From assembly GCA_004525685.1 (NCBI GenBank), contig SPBW01000082.1, forward strand, positions 1 to 9,316: a stretch of 9,316 bases of DNA. Reading direction: 5' to 3'. Shown piece after piece: positions 1 through 5,704 of this stretch. How positions within the stretch are numbered: the first letter of the stretch is position 1; each line of letters begins with the position of its first letter. The DNA is from Candidatus Atribacteria bacterium (lineage in GTDB: Bacteria > Bipolaricaulota > Bipolaricaulia > UBA7950 > UBA9294). A model generated the notes under the pieces. The model saw only the letters and a list, made by a program, of their open reading frames with translations, was not told the origin of the DNA and did no database searches. Made by a program: the position numbers and the translations under genes.

Positions 1-36
1 GAGTTGTAGCGAGCTTCAGGAAGTCACATCGCGGTC

Positions 37-61
37 GAGAATCAAGCTATGCTTGATTCTC
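37..61. repeat. Perfect 11-bp stem-loop (distal of a tandem pair)
   Basis: Arms GAGAATCAAGC (37-47) and GCTTGATTCTC (51-61) are perfect inverted complements around the 3-base loop TAT. It lies beyond the 3' end of the minus-strand hydrolase gene and three bases from a second perfect hairpin. No T-run follows on either strand, so it is not a textbook intrinsic terminator. It may be an RNA 3'-end stabiliser, a Rho-associated end or a DNA-level palindrome. The remaining bases 1-36 show no gene that can be supported. Confidence 0.7.
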
Positions 62-64
62 CAA

Positions 65-87
65 GGAACTCGCCTTTGGCGAGTTCC
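65..87 (-). terminator. Perfect 10-bp stem-loop after the hydrolase gene, probable 3'-end element
   Basis: Arms GGAACTCGCC (65-74) and GGCGAGTTCC (78-87) pair perfectly around the loop TTT. The hairpin begins directly after the TAG stop (88-90) of the minus-strand metallo-beta-lactamase gene, the usual place for a transcript end. The base run after it on the minus strand is TTGG and not a U-tract, so termination by the intrinsic mechanism is only possible. A role in protecting the 3' end or a bidirectional function is equally compatible. Confidence 0.5.
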
Positions 88-825
88 CTAGATCCAAATC
101 GTCTTGCCGTCCTCGCACGTCGTCACACCTGGAATTGGATCAGGCGGTGCGCTCATGTGTGTTGCGATGACGGTTGATCCTTGAGCCACCAGACGCTTGG
201 CTACGCGCTCGAAAGATAGCGAGTCCATGTGTCCTGGATCAGCACATTCGCGGGGATGTGTCAGCTCTAGCAATGCAACGTCTGCACCATCAAGCAGCCG
301 ATCAAGCTGATCACACTCCGCTGTATCTCCAGAGTAGGCGATGGAGCGTCCCTTGTACTCGAAGCGAAAGCCAAATGCATCGAGCGTGAAGTGCTGCATT
401 GGGACGGCAGTGAACGCAAGATTTCCGGCCTGATACTCGCCTTCCTTAGACACCTCAGTGAACACGAGGGGGACACGCGGCTCGAAACCGTGCTTCCTCA
501 TATCGGGCCACGCAAGGTCGCAGAGTTGATAGGTCAGCTGCTCGATGGTCGGGGGACCGATGATATGGATCGGATCCTCCCGCTCTCGACGAATGCAGTA
601 CTCAAGCAGCAGAAACGGAAGTCCAAACATATGGTCCGCATGCAGATGACTGATGAAGATATGTCCAATACGCGCAAAGTCTACACCCATTCGAATCATC
701 TGCGGAATCGAAGTAGGAGGCAGATCCAGGATGATCTGTCGATCAATAAGGAGAGAACTCCAATTCCTGCCATCAGCGAGCGCCGCACCCGATCCTAGGC
801 AAAGAAGTGGAAGCTTTTCGCGCAA
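88..825 (-). CDS. RNase Z-like metallo-beta-lactamase-fold hydrolase
   Basis: Binuclear-zinc hydrolase of the metallo-beta-lactamase fold, 245 residues, cytoplasmic (no signal peptide). Visible motifs are the first strand with a GSGAA turn (residues 11-15), HLHADH (60-65, metal ligands), a His in VPMQHF (145), the YSGDT metal-bridging Asp (167), and late His residues at 199 and 223 in the ATHMS strand. This pattern belongs to the RNase Z/phosphodiesterase branch. Full RNase Z is longer (about 300 residues) and has a Gly/Pro-rich arm that grips tRNA; no such arm is obvious here, so tRNA 3' processing is doubtful. A phosphodiesterase acting on cyclic nucleotides, as known for the short Apyc1-type proteins of this fold, is an attractive alternative given its neighbours, but is inference. 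The start is TTG one base after the upstream stop codon, with only a weak GAGAAG ahead, so translation is probably coupled to the cyclic-nucleotide-binding gene. Confidence 0.85.
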   Translation of the reverse strand: MREKLPLLCLGSGAALADGRNWSSLLIDRQIILDLPPTSIPQMIRMGVDFARIGHIFISHLHADHMFGLPFLLLEYCIRREREDPIHIIGPPTIEQLTYQLCDLAWPDMRKHGFEPRVPLVFTEVSKEGEYQAGNLAFTAVPMQHFTLDAFGFRFEYKGRSIAYSGDTAECDQLDRLLDGADVALLELTHPRECADPGHMDSLSFERVAKRLVAQGSTVIATHMSAPPDPIPGVTTCEDGKTIWI

Positions 826-826
826 G

Positions 827-1255
827 CTACTTCTCAGAGGAGCTTCTTGCGCCAGTGGCTCGCAGTCTTCGAGCTAGCTCTTCAAGCATGCTCAAGGCGA
901 CTTCAGGGTGACTGGCGATGACTGACTTCATCGCCCACTGCGAGAGAATCCAGCACTTGGTCGCAGCAGTGGCTACAACGTCAGCGGTTCGCGGCTTGCC
1001 ATCGATGACGCCGAGTTCTCCGAAGAAGTTGCCGGCTTCGAATTCCGCGAGCTTCTTGCCGTCTTTGATGACGTCTACCTTTCCTTCGAGAATGAGATAG
1101 AAGCCAACTCCGCCTTGACCTTCTTCTACGACCTTCTCGCCAGCTGGCACCGTCTTCACGACAGCGGACTGAATCATGGACTCAAGGCTCTTTTCGCTGG
1201 TCTTGGCGAAGATCGGAGTGTTCTTGAGGAGGGCAATGATCTTTCTGTTATCCAT
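827..1255 (-). CDS. Stand-alone cyclic nucleotide-binding domain protein
   Basis: A 142-residue protein consisting almost wholly of one cNMP-binding (CRP/PKA regulatory type) beta-roll. The N-terminal helix region IIALLKNTPIF (6-16) is typical of such domains. The phosphate-binding cassette runs about residues 78-93, with FGELGVIDG followed by PRTA; Glu80 and Arg89 are the residues that hold the ribose and cyclic phosphate, so ligand binding looks intact. There is no helix-turn-helix, kinase or transporter domain after the final helix (about 115-135), so it must act by protein contact or as a ligand buffer. The start at 1255 was chosen over an upstream ATG at 1387 because an AAAGGAG Shine-Dalgarno sits just ahead of it and the domain begins there; the longer frame would run into the divergent cyclase gene. 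It is head-to-head with an adenylate cyclase and one base upstream of the hydrolase gene, probably in an operon with the latter. Confidence 0.9.
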   Translation of the reverse strand: MDNRKIIALLKNTPIFAKTSEKSLESMIQSAVVKTVPAGEKVVEEGQGGVGFYLILEGKVDVIKDGKKLAEFEAGNFFGELGVIDGKPRTADVVATAATKCWILSQWAMKSVIASHPEVALSMLEELARRLRATGARSSSEK

Positions 1256-1297
1256 GTTGTTGCTCCTTTGTGCGGCACTCAAAGCTGTTCTCGATGA

Positions 1298-1303
1298 TAT
1301 AAT
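1298..1303 (+). promoter_or_regulatory. Candidate -10 element in the divergent cyclase / cNMP-binding spacer
   Basis: A perfect TATAAT lies at 1298-1303 in the 84-base spacer between two divergent genes, about 36 bases before the cyclase start. No convincing -35 hexamer stands 17 bases upstream (the sequence there is GCACTC), so an activator or an alternative -35 may be needed. The reverse strand reads TATTAT over the neighbouring bases (1304-1299), so the same AT-rich patch could serve the opposite gene. Confidence 0.45.
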
Positions 1304-1339
1304 ACGCCCAACGGGTTTTCCAGCCTGAAGGGAGCGAAT

Positions 1340-2275
1340 GTGTCCTGGAGCCGAACACTGAAAGTCAGACAGCTTCTCCGTGCTCAACTTGAAGTGGGCG
1401 AGGAGATAGCCCTCCTATTCTCGGATATTCGTGGATTCTCTACCTATGCCGTTGAAATGGGAGATCGGGCTGCATTCAGATTGACTCAGCTTCACGAAGG
1501 GATTCTCAAGGATCGAATCTCAGAGTATGGCATTCTGGTGAAGTCGCTCGGAGACGGCGTGATGGCAGCATTCGAGACGGCAAGCTTGGCAATCCAGGCT
1601 GCCGTATCCATTCAGCAAGCATTTCGCGAACGCAATAGCGAGAATCCAGACGATCCGATTGATGTCGGTATCGGCATTGCTACAGGTACGCCGGTCATGA
1701 CGGACATCGACTTCATTGGGCACTCCGTGAATCTTTCGCAGAGATTGTCCGGACATGCCAAGAGCGGTCAGATTCTTGTTCCGACAGCGTTGTGTCCAAA
1801 GACAGTTCTTCCCATTTCGCTGCGGTTTGTCTCGGCGGGCGAGCGTGCGCTGAAGGGGATTGGATCTGAGTTCGTCACTGAGGTAGTTTGGATCCAAGAG
1901 ATTGCCAGGATCTCCGATGCCTTGGACCAGATCACGCTCATTCTGACTGAGCAAGGAACCATTGTTGTGGAGCTGGCTAAGGATGCGAAGCAAGAGATCC
2001 GCGATGCCATGGAGCAATTGAGGCGCGCGCGGGCAGAGGAGGAAGGCATGCTCTCTGCGTTTCTGCAGCGCCAGGTCGGGCGGCTCACGCAACGACTGAT
2101 GGGCGTGCCCTACAGCGCCATGCGAATCGTCCGCGAGCAAAATGTGCGCGACTTGCGCTTGGCCGTGCGTGCGAACACCCTGAGTGTGGGGACCACGGAT
2201 GGTACGTTCTCATTGAATGGTGTCGATCCTCTCGCCGCCAAGGGGTTTATCGAGCTCGCTCAGAAGGCGCAGTAG
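1340..2275 (+). CDS. Class III adenylate cyclase with a C-terminal helical extension
   Basis: Makes cyclic AMP from ATP. The 311-residue protein has a class III cyclase domain at about residues 20-185. Both metal-binding Asp residues are visible, Asp29 in LLFSDIRGF and Asp72 in KSLGDGV. The adenine-specifying pair is Lys68 and Asp124, and the transition-state pair is Asn131 and Arg135 in SVNLSQR, so the site is complete and points to ATP over GTP. The usual Asp three residues before the Asn is His128, and the loop between TGTPV and DFIG is shorter than the normal dimerisation arm. Residues about 187-255 are helical and charged, a possible coiled coil; the last 55 residues match no domain I recognise. 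There is no membrane segment or HAMP/GAF sensor. The start is GTG with GGGAG five bases ahead; the ATG two bases upstream leads to a stop after seven codons. It is divergent from a cNMP-binding protein gene, its likely partner. Confidence 0.92.
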   Translation: MSWSRTLKVRQLLRAQLEVGEEIALLFSDIRGFSTYAVEMGDRAAFRLTQLHEGILKDRISEYGILVKSLGDGVMAAFETASLAIQAAVSIQQAFRERNSENPDDPIDVGIGIATGTPVMTDIDFIGHSVNLSQRLSGHAKSGQILVPTALCPKTVLPISLRFVSAGERALKGIGSEFVTEVVWIQEIARISDALDQITLILTEQGTIVVELAKDAKQEIRDAMEQLRRARAEEEGMLSAFLQRQVGRLTQRLMGVPYSAMRIVREQNVRDLRLAVRANTLSVGTTDGTFSLNGVDPLAAKGFIELAQKAQ

Positions 2276-2303
2276 ATTGGTGAACAGACGGCTGTGTACC
2301 AAT
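2276..2303 (+). terminator. Imperfect stem-loop immediately after the cyclase stop codon
   Basis: ATTGGT (2276-2281) pairs with ACCAAT (2298-2303), with an inner ACAG/CTGT stem (2284-2287 with 2292-2295) around a 4-base loop. It starts on the base after the TAG stop. It is followed by GAAAACC and no T-run, so it is at best a weak or Rho-assisted 3'-end structure for the cyclase transcript. Confidence 0.3.
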
Positions 2304-2365
2304 GAAAACCCGCTTCCTGAGCTAGTTTAGGCCGCGTTTTGGCAGAAGCTGTCTAAGGAATCGTG

Positions 2366-2394
2366 TTGATCCTTTCGCTGCCTTGTTCTAGAAT
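2366..2394 (+). promoter_or_regulatory. Promoter of the recA-recX-ispF operon
   Basis: A sigma-70-type promoter reads TTGATC (2366-2371), a 17-base spacer, then TAGAAT (2389-2394), placing the transcript start near 2401 and giving a leader of about 28 bases. The -10 lies in an 8-base palindrome TTCTAGAA (2386-2393), a position where a repressor could act. No E. coli-type CTG-N10-CAG LexA box or Bacillus-type GAAC-N4-GTTC box was seen in the spacer. Confidence 0.6.
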
Positions 2395-2428
2395 CACACA
2401 AAGACCGATGTAGGGGGAGACAACGACC

Positions 2429-3487
2429 ATGGGTAAGCGTGAAGTCCTAGAAAGCACTCTCAAACAAATCAAGAAAGCATATGGCGAAGGCTCAATCATG
2501 TGGCTTGGCGGCGAAGGAGCCGTGAATCTTCAGGTTGAAACCGTTCCATCTGGATCATTGGCTCTGGATATCGCGCTTGGCGTTGGCGGGATTCCCAGAG
2601 GCCGAATCATCGAGATCTTCGGAATGGAGTCCTCGGGAAAGACGTCGCTTGCCCTGCACATGATTGCAGAGGTCCAGAAGGCAGGCGGAACAGCCGCCTT
2701 CATCGATGCAGAACATGCATTGGATCCCACATACTGCAGCGCCTTGGGCGTCGATCTTGATCACATGCTAATCTCTCAGCCCAACTCCGGCGAGCAAGCG
2801 CTGGAGATTACCGAACAGCTAACGCGTAGCGGCGCCATTGACATCATCGTCATCGACTCTGTGGCCGCGTTGGTCCCAATCGCAGAAATCGAAGGCCAAA
2901 TGGGCGATGCGCAGGTCGGACTTCAAGCGCGGCTGATGAGTCAGGCGATGCGAAAACTGTCGGGTGCCATCTCTTCATCCAAGACGATTGTCGTGTTCAC
3001 TAACCAGATGCGATCGATGATCAGCACCTCGCGCTTTGGACCCTCGACCACGACGGCAGGAGGTTGGGCGCTTAAGTTCTACGCCTCGCTCCGTCTTCAG
3101 ATGTGGTCCTCGGGCAAGATCGAAGAAGGCACAGAACGTGTGGGAACCCATGTCAACGTTCGTGTCGTCAAGAACAAGGTGGCGCCGCCGTTCAAAGAAG
3201 CCGTTTTTGACGTCATCTATGGCCTCGGCATCGTTCGCTCGCGAGATCTGATCAATACGGGTGAAGCGCTCGGATTGGTGACCCGAAGCGGATCATGGTA
3301 CTCGTTCGGAGATGAGCGGCTAGGACAGGGCATTGGCAACAGTGCGCTAGCCTTGGAAGAGAATCCCAAGCTCGCAGATGAACTAGAGCTCGCCATCCGC
3401 ACGAAAGTCGGATGGGTCAATGGTTCAAAGATACAGGAGAGCGCCGACGTCCAAGAGCCCGAAGCAACCGAATCAGCAGAAGAGTGA
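2429..3487 (+). CDS. recA: RecA recombinase
   Basis: ATP-dependent DNA strand-exchange protein for homologous recombination and LexA-type co-protease activity, 352 residues, the family's usual length. Walker A is GMESSGKTS (65-73), with Met where most RecAs have Pro. The catalytic Glu95 sits in FIDAEHALDP and Walker B is IIVIDSVAAL. Loop L1 follows at EIEGQMGDAQVG. The allosteric Gln193 (TNQMR), Phe217 (LKFYAS) and the VVKNK Lys residues (248, 250) are conserved. Loop L2 is odd: the usual stretch from the conserved Arg to ALKFYAS has one extra residue, GNPETTTGGN is replaced by GPSTTTAGGW, and the Glu central to L2 is lost. The C-terminal tail (about 335-352) is acidic, as normal. The start ATG has a strong AGGGGGAG nine bases ahead. 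It leads an operon with recX, whose start lies inside the recA end. Confidence 0.97.
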   Translation: MGKREVLESTLKQIKKAYGEGSIMWLGGEGAVNLQVETVPSGSLALDIALGVGGIPRGRIIEIFGMESSGKTSLALHMIAEVQKAGGTAAFIDAEHALDPTYCSALGVDLDHMLISQPNSGEQALEITEQLTRSGAIDIIVIDSVAALVPIAEIEGQMGDAQVGLQARLMSQAMRKLSGAISSSKTIVVFTNQMRSMISTSRFGPSTTTAGGWALKFYASLRLQMWSSGKIEEGTERVGTHVNVRVVKNKVAPPFKEAVFDVIYGLGIVRSRDLINTGEALGLVTRSGSWYSFGDERLGQGIGNSALALEENPKLADELELAIRTKVGWVNGSKIQESADVQEPEATESAEE

Positions 3488-3950
3488 TCCTTGGGCCTAT
3501 CTGATGCTGCTCTTGCGCTATCGGCCGCGCAGTATTGCCGAGGCGCGGCAGCGGATGACTGAACAAGGCTTTGATCACGACATGATCGAAGCGGCGATCC
3601 AACAAGCCGTCGCCACCGATCAACTGGATGATGCCGCATTCGCCAAACTCTGGGTGAGAGACCGAATGTGGCATCATCCGCTGTCGCGTGCAGCCATCTC
3701 GCAAGAACTGCGCGGCAAGGGCATTCATCCAGACCTGATCTCAGGCACCCTCTCCTCTGAGTACCCGGCTGTTCGGGAGATTGAACTGGCCACGGGACTG
3801 GCTGAGGAGCGAATCCGCAGAATTCGAGGCATCAGTCCCGACAAACGTAGGAATCGCCTGATGGCCTTCCTTGCACGGCGCGGATTCTCCCAAAATCTCA
3901 TCTATCAAGTAGTCAAGACCGTAGAGAAGGACCTCGATCATGACGACTAG
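3420..3950 (+). CDS. recX: RecX, regulator of RecA
   Basis: RecX binds RecA filaments and limits their growth. Recognised from position after recA and from helical repeats typical of the family: AYLMLLLRYRPRS with EARQRMTEQGF (about residues 26-52), the DDAAFAKLWVRDRM helix (about 70-83), SRAAISQELRGKGI (about 89-102), and a final RRNRLMAFLARRGFS repeat near 142-156. The 176-residue length fits. The start at 3420 overlaps recA by 68 bases and adds a basic, Lys/Arg/Gln-rich N-terminal tail of about 25 residues before the core. The only other ATG in frame near the core, at 3504, lacks a Shine-Dalgarno and would trim the first repeat, so 3420 is preferred, though its own ribosome site is weak and coupling to recA translation is likely. 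It overlaps ispF by 11 bases. Confidence 0.9.
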   Translation: MVQRYRRAPTSKSPKQPNQQKSDPWAYLMLLLRYRPRSIAEARQRMTEQGFDHDMIEAAIQQAVATDQLDDAAFAKLWVRDRMWHHPLSRAAISQELRGKGIHPDLISGTLSSEYPAVREIELATGLAEERIRRIRGISPDKRRNRLMAFLARRGFSQNLIYQVVKTVEKDLDHDD

Positions 3951-4425
3951 CCAGCGTGTGGGGATGGGGTTTGATATGCATCCATTCCAGTCGGATCGGC
4001 CACTCATCCTCGGTGGTGTGGAAGTGCAGGAGCATGACGGCCTAGCGGGGCACTCCGATGCCGATGCGCTCATCCACGCCATCTGTGATGCTTTGTTGGG
4101 CGCTGCAGGCATGGATGACATCGGCCACCAGTTCCCTGATACAGACGAGCAGTACCGCGATATCCGCAGCACCATCTTGCTGAGCCGAGTGGTCGATCTA
4201 CTGCAATCCAAAGGCATCTCTATTGTCAATGTCGATGTCACAGTGATAGCCCAAGCGCCAAGGCTCGCCCCTCACTTCCCCGCGATGAAGGCCGTTCTGG
4301 CGCCGATTCTGCGAGTGCCTGGCGAGCGGATTGGGCTAAAGGCCACCACCAACGAAGGACTCACATCATGGGGGCACAACCAAGGCATTGCTTCCATGGC
4401 TGTGTGCTTTATCGAAACAGCGTAG
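3940..4425 (+). CDS. ispF: 2-C-methyl-D-erythritol 2,4-cyclodiphosphate synthase
   Basis: Fifth enzyme of the MEP isoprenoid pathway: converts CDP-methylerythritol 2-phosphate to the 2,4-cyclodiphosphate with release of CMP; the family works as a cytoplasmic homotrimer. The 161-residue length is standard. Zinc ligands are Asp12 and His14 in GFDMHPF and His46 in ADALIHA; His38 of GHSDAD is the conserved substrate-side residue. DIGHQFPDTD (60-69), NVDVTVIAQAPRLAPH and the late KATTNEGL motif follow. The usual GFTGRGEG after that is replaced by TSWGHNQG, a mild divergence near the CDP pocket. The ATG overlaps the recX end by 11 bases, with AGAAGG upstream, so it is the last gene of the recA operon. 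Linking an isoprenoid gene to recA is unusual and is probably a chance operon. Its 3' end overlaps the opposing rseP gene by 17 bases. Confidence 0.96.
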   Translation: MTTSQRVGMGFDMHPFQSDRPLILGGVEVQEHDGLAGHSDADALIHAICDALLGAAGMDDIGHQFPDTDEQYRDIRSTILLSRVVDLLQSKGISIVNVDVTVIAQAPRLAPHFPAMKAVLAPILRVPGERIGLKATTNEGLTSWGHNQGIASMAVCFIETA

Positions 4426-5704
4426 CGATGTCCTTATAGGTAATCAGAATCATGAAACCGATGAGGATAAGAAATCCGATGGCATGAATGATGCCCTCAC
4501 GCTGTGGCGAGATCGGCTTGCCGCGAACCCACTCAACCAGTGCGAATGCGACGCGACTTCCATCCAAGGCTGGAAATGGCACCAAGTTGATCAGCCCGAA
4601 GTTGAGACTGAGGAACGCCAGCAGGGTGAAGAAATAGGCGCTGCTCACGCGAATGCCTTCACCGAGGATCTTGGCAACACCCACGGGTCCTGTGAACACA
4701 TCGCCAGCAGCGACCTGTCCGGCGAATACGCTGCGAATAACGTCAGCGAGGGCGAGGATGTAGTCGACAAACTGCTCTGATGCAAGAACGATCCCTTCGC
4801 CCAGCCTGGCGTGGCGGGTGAACGTCCCCAGATCGGCGAATGTCGTGTCTGTGAACAAGTCGGCCAATGTGATCTCGACGACGGGTACGGCGATATCGAA
4901 GACCACGTCCCGTACGACAGTCAGCACAAGGTCTGACGCAGGAAGCGCGGCATCTGCTGCCAGCTGAACGGCAACAGCTGTCTCTGTCGGCAGGCCGTTC
5001 ACAGCCGTAATGCGATCCCCTGGTTGCAGTCCAGCAAGGGCAAGCGGGGATGAAGGGCCAAGGGCCAAGATCTCGTTGGTGTAGGCTGTGGAGAAGAAAT
5101 AGGCACCAACCACGAAGCGATGTTCGTCTTCGACATACTCTGGATCGATGATTGTCTCTAGCTGATCGCCAGCCCGCTCAACAAGGATGTCGATTGGCGC
5201 GCCCGCGGATGCCTCGACCACAGCGGTGATGTCATCGCGAAGCAGGATGCGATGTCCACCCATTTCCAGGATGCGATCTCCGAATTGTAGAACAGTGGCT
5301 GCTGGCGAGTCGGGCACGACCTCTGCCACTTGAAGTATCGGAAACGCGTGCGACCACGTGACAATGAGGGTAATGGCAAAGGCCAGAAGCAGGTTGGCGA
5401 GAGGCCCAGCCAAGCTGATGAGGGCGCGCGCATAGGGGCGCTTGCTGGTCAAGGTGCGATCGTGAGGGATGGAGTCATCGTCTTCGAGGCGATCTTCTCC
5501 AGCCATCTTGACGTAGCCGCCGAATGGAATGAGTCGAAGCGAGTACTTCGTCTCGTTCCCCTGAAAGGAGAATAGCTTGGGTCCGAATCCGATGGCAAAC
5601 TCTTTGACATAGACCCGAAACGCCTTGGCCATAAAGAAGTGGCCCGCCTCGTGCAGCCCGATAAGCACCATGAGCGAGCCTGCAAAGACAAGAAACGTGG
5701 TCAT
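4409..5704 (-). CDS. rseP: RseP-family site-2 intramembrane zinc protease
   Basis: Membrane metalloprotease that cleaves transmembrane substrates such as anti-sigma factors and leftover signal peptides. In 431 residues: first membrane helix with the zinc motif HEAGH (18-22), the conserved GFGPKLFSF and PFGGYVKMAGE strand region (39-70), a second helix ISLAGPLANLLLAFAITLIV (97-116), two periplasm-side PDZ-like domains (about 122-190 and 208-275, the second with GLQPGDRITAVNG), the segment FTGPVGVAKI (337-346), the third helix with NLVPFPALDGSR carrying the last zinc ligand Asp381, and a C-terminal helix (about 406-424). The core motifs are intact, so it should be active. The ATG overlaps the tilS stop as ATGA, showing coupled translation. 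The usual neighbours (dxr, uppS, cdsA) are absent. No terminator is visible after the TAA; the gene instead runs into the ispF end. Confidence 0.95.
   Translation of the reverse strand: MTTFLVFAGSLMVLIGLHEAGHFFMAKAFRVYVKEFAIGFGPKLFSFQGNETKYSLRLIPFGGYVKMAGEDRLEDDDSIPHDRTLTSKRPYARALISLAGPLANLLLAFAITLIVTWSHAFPILQVAEVVPDSPAATVLQFGDRILEMGGHRILLRDDITAVVEASAGAPIDILVERAGDQLETIIDPEYVEDEHRFVVGAYFFSTAYTNEILALGPSSPLALAGLQPGDRITAVNGLPTETAVAVQLAADAALPASDLVLTVVRDVVFDIAVPVVEITLADLFTDTTFADLGTFTRHARLGEGIVLASEQFVDYILALADVIRSVFAGQVAAGDVFTGPVGVAKILGEGIRVSSAYFFTLLAFLSLNFGLINLVPFPALDGSRVAFALVEWVRGKPISPQREGIIHAIGFLILIGFMILITYKDIATLFR

Noticed and set aside
391..798. 135-codon plus-strand frame opposite the hydrolase gene
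   Set aside because: It has no recognisable domain or ribosome site and lies antisense to a gene with complete catalytic motifs.
1256..1387. Longer start for the cNMP-binding gene (44 extra residues)
   Set aside because: The extension overlaps the cyclase start, shows no domain, and the internal ATG at 1255 has a strong Shine-Dalgarno.
1520..2140. 206-codon minus-strand frame opposite the cyclase
   Set aside because: It is rich in Cys, His and Arg with no motif, a typical antisense shadow of the cyclase gene.
88..2275. Pycsar-type phage defence system
   Set aside because: The cyclase has the cAMP-specifying Lys and Asp, the binding protein has no TIR or membrane effector domain, and the surroundings are housekeeping genes.
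4388..4780. 130-codon plus-strand frame after ispF
   Set aside because: It is antisense to the conserved C-terminal helices of rseP and has no motif or ribosome site.
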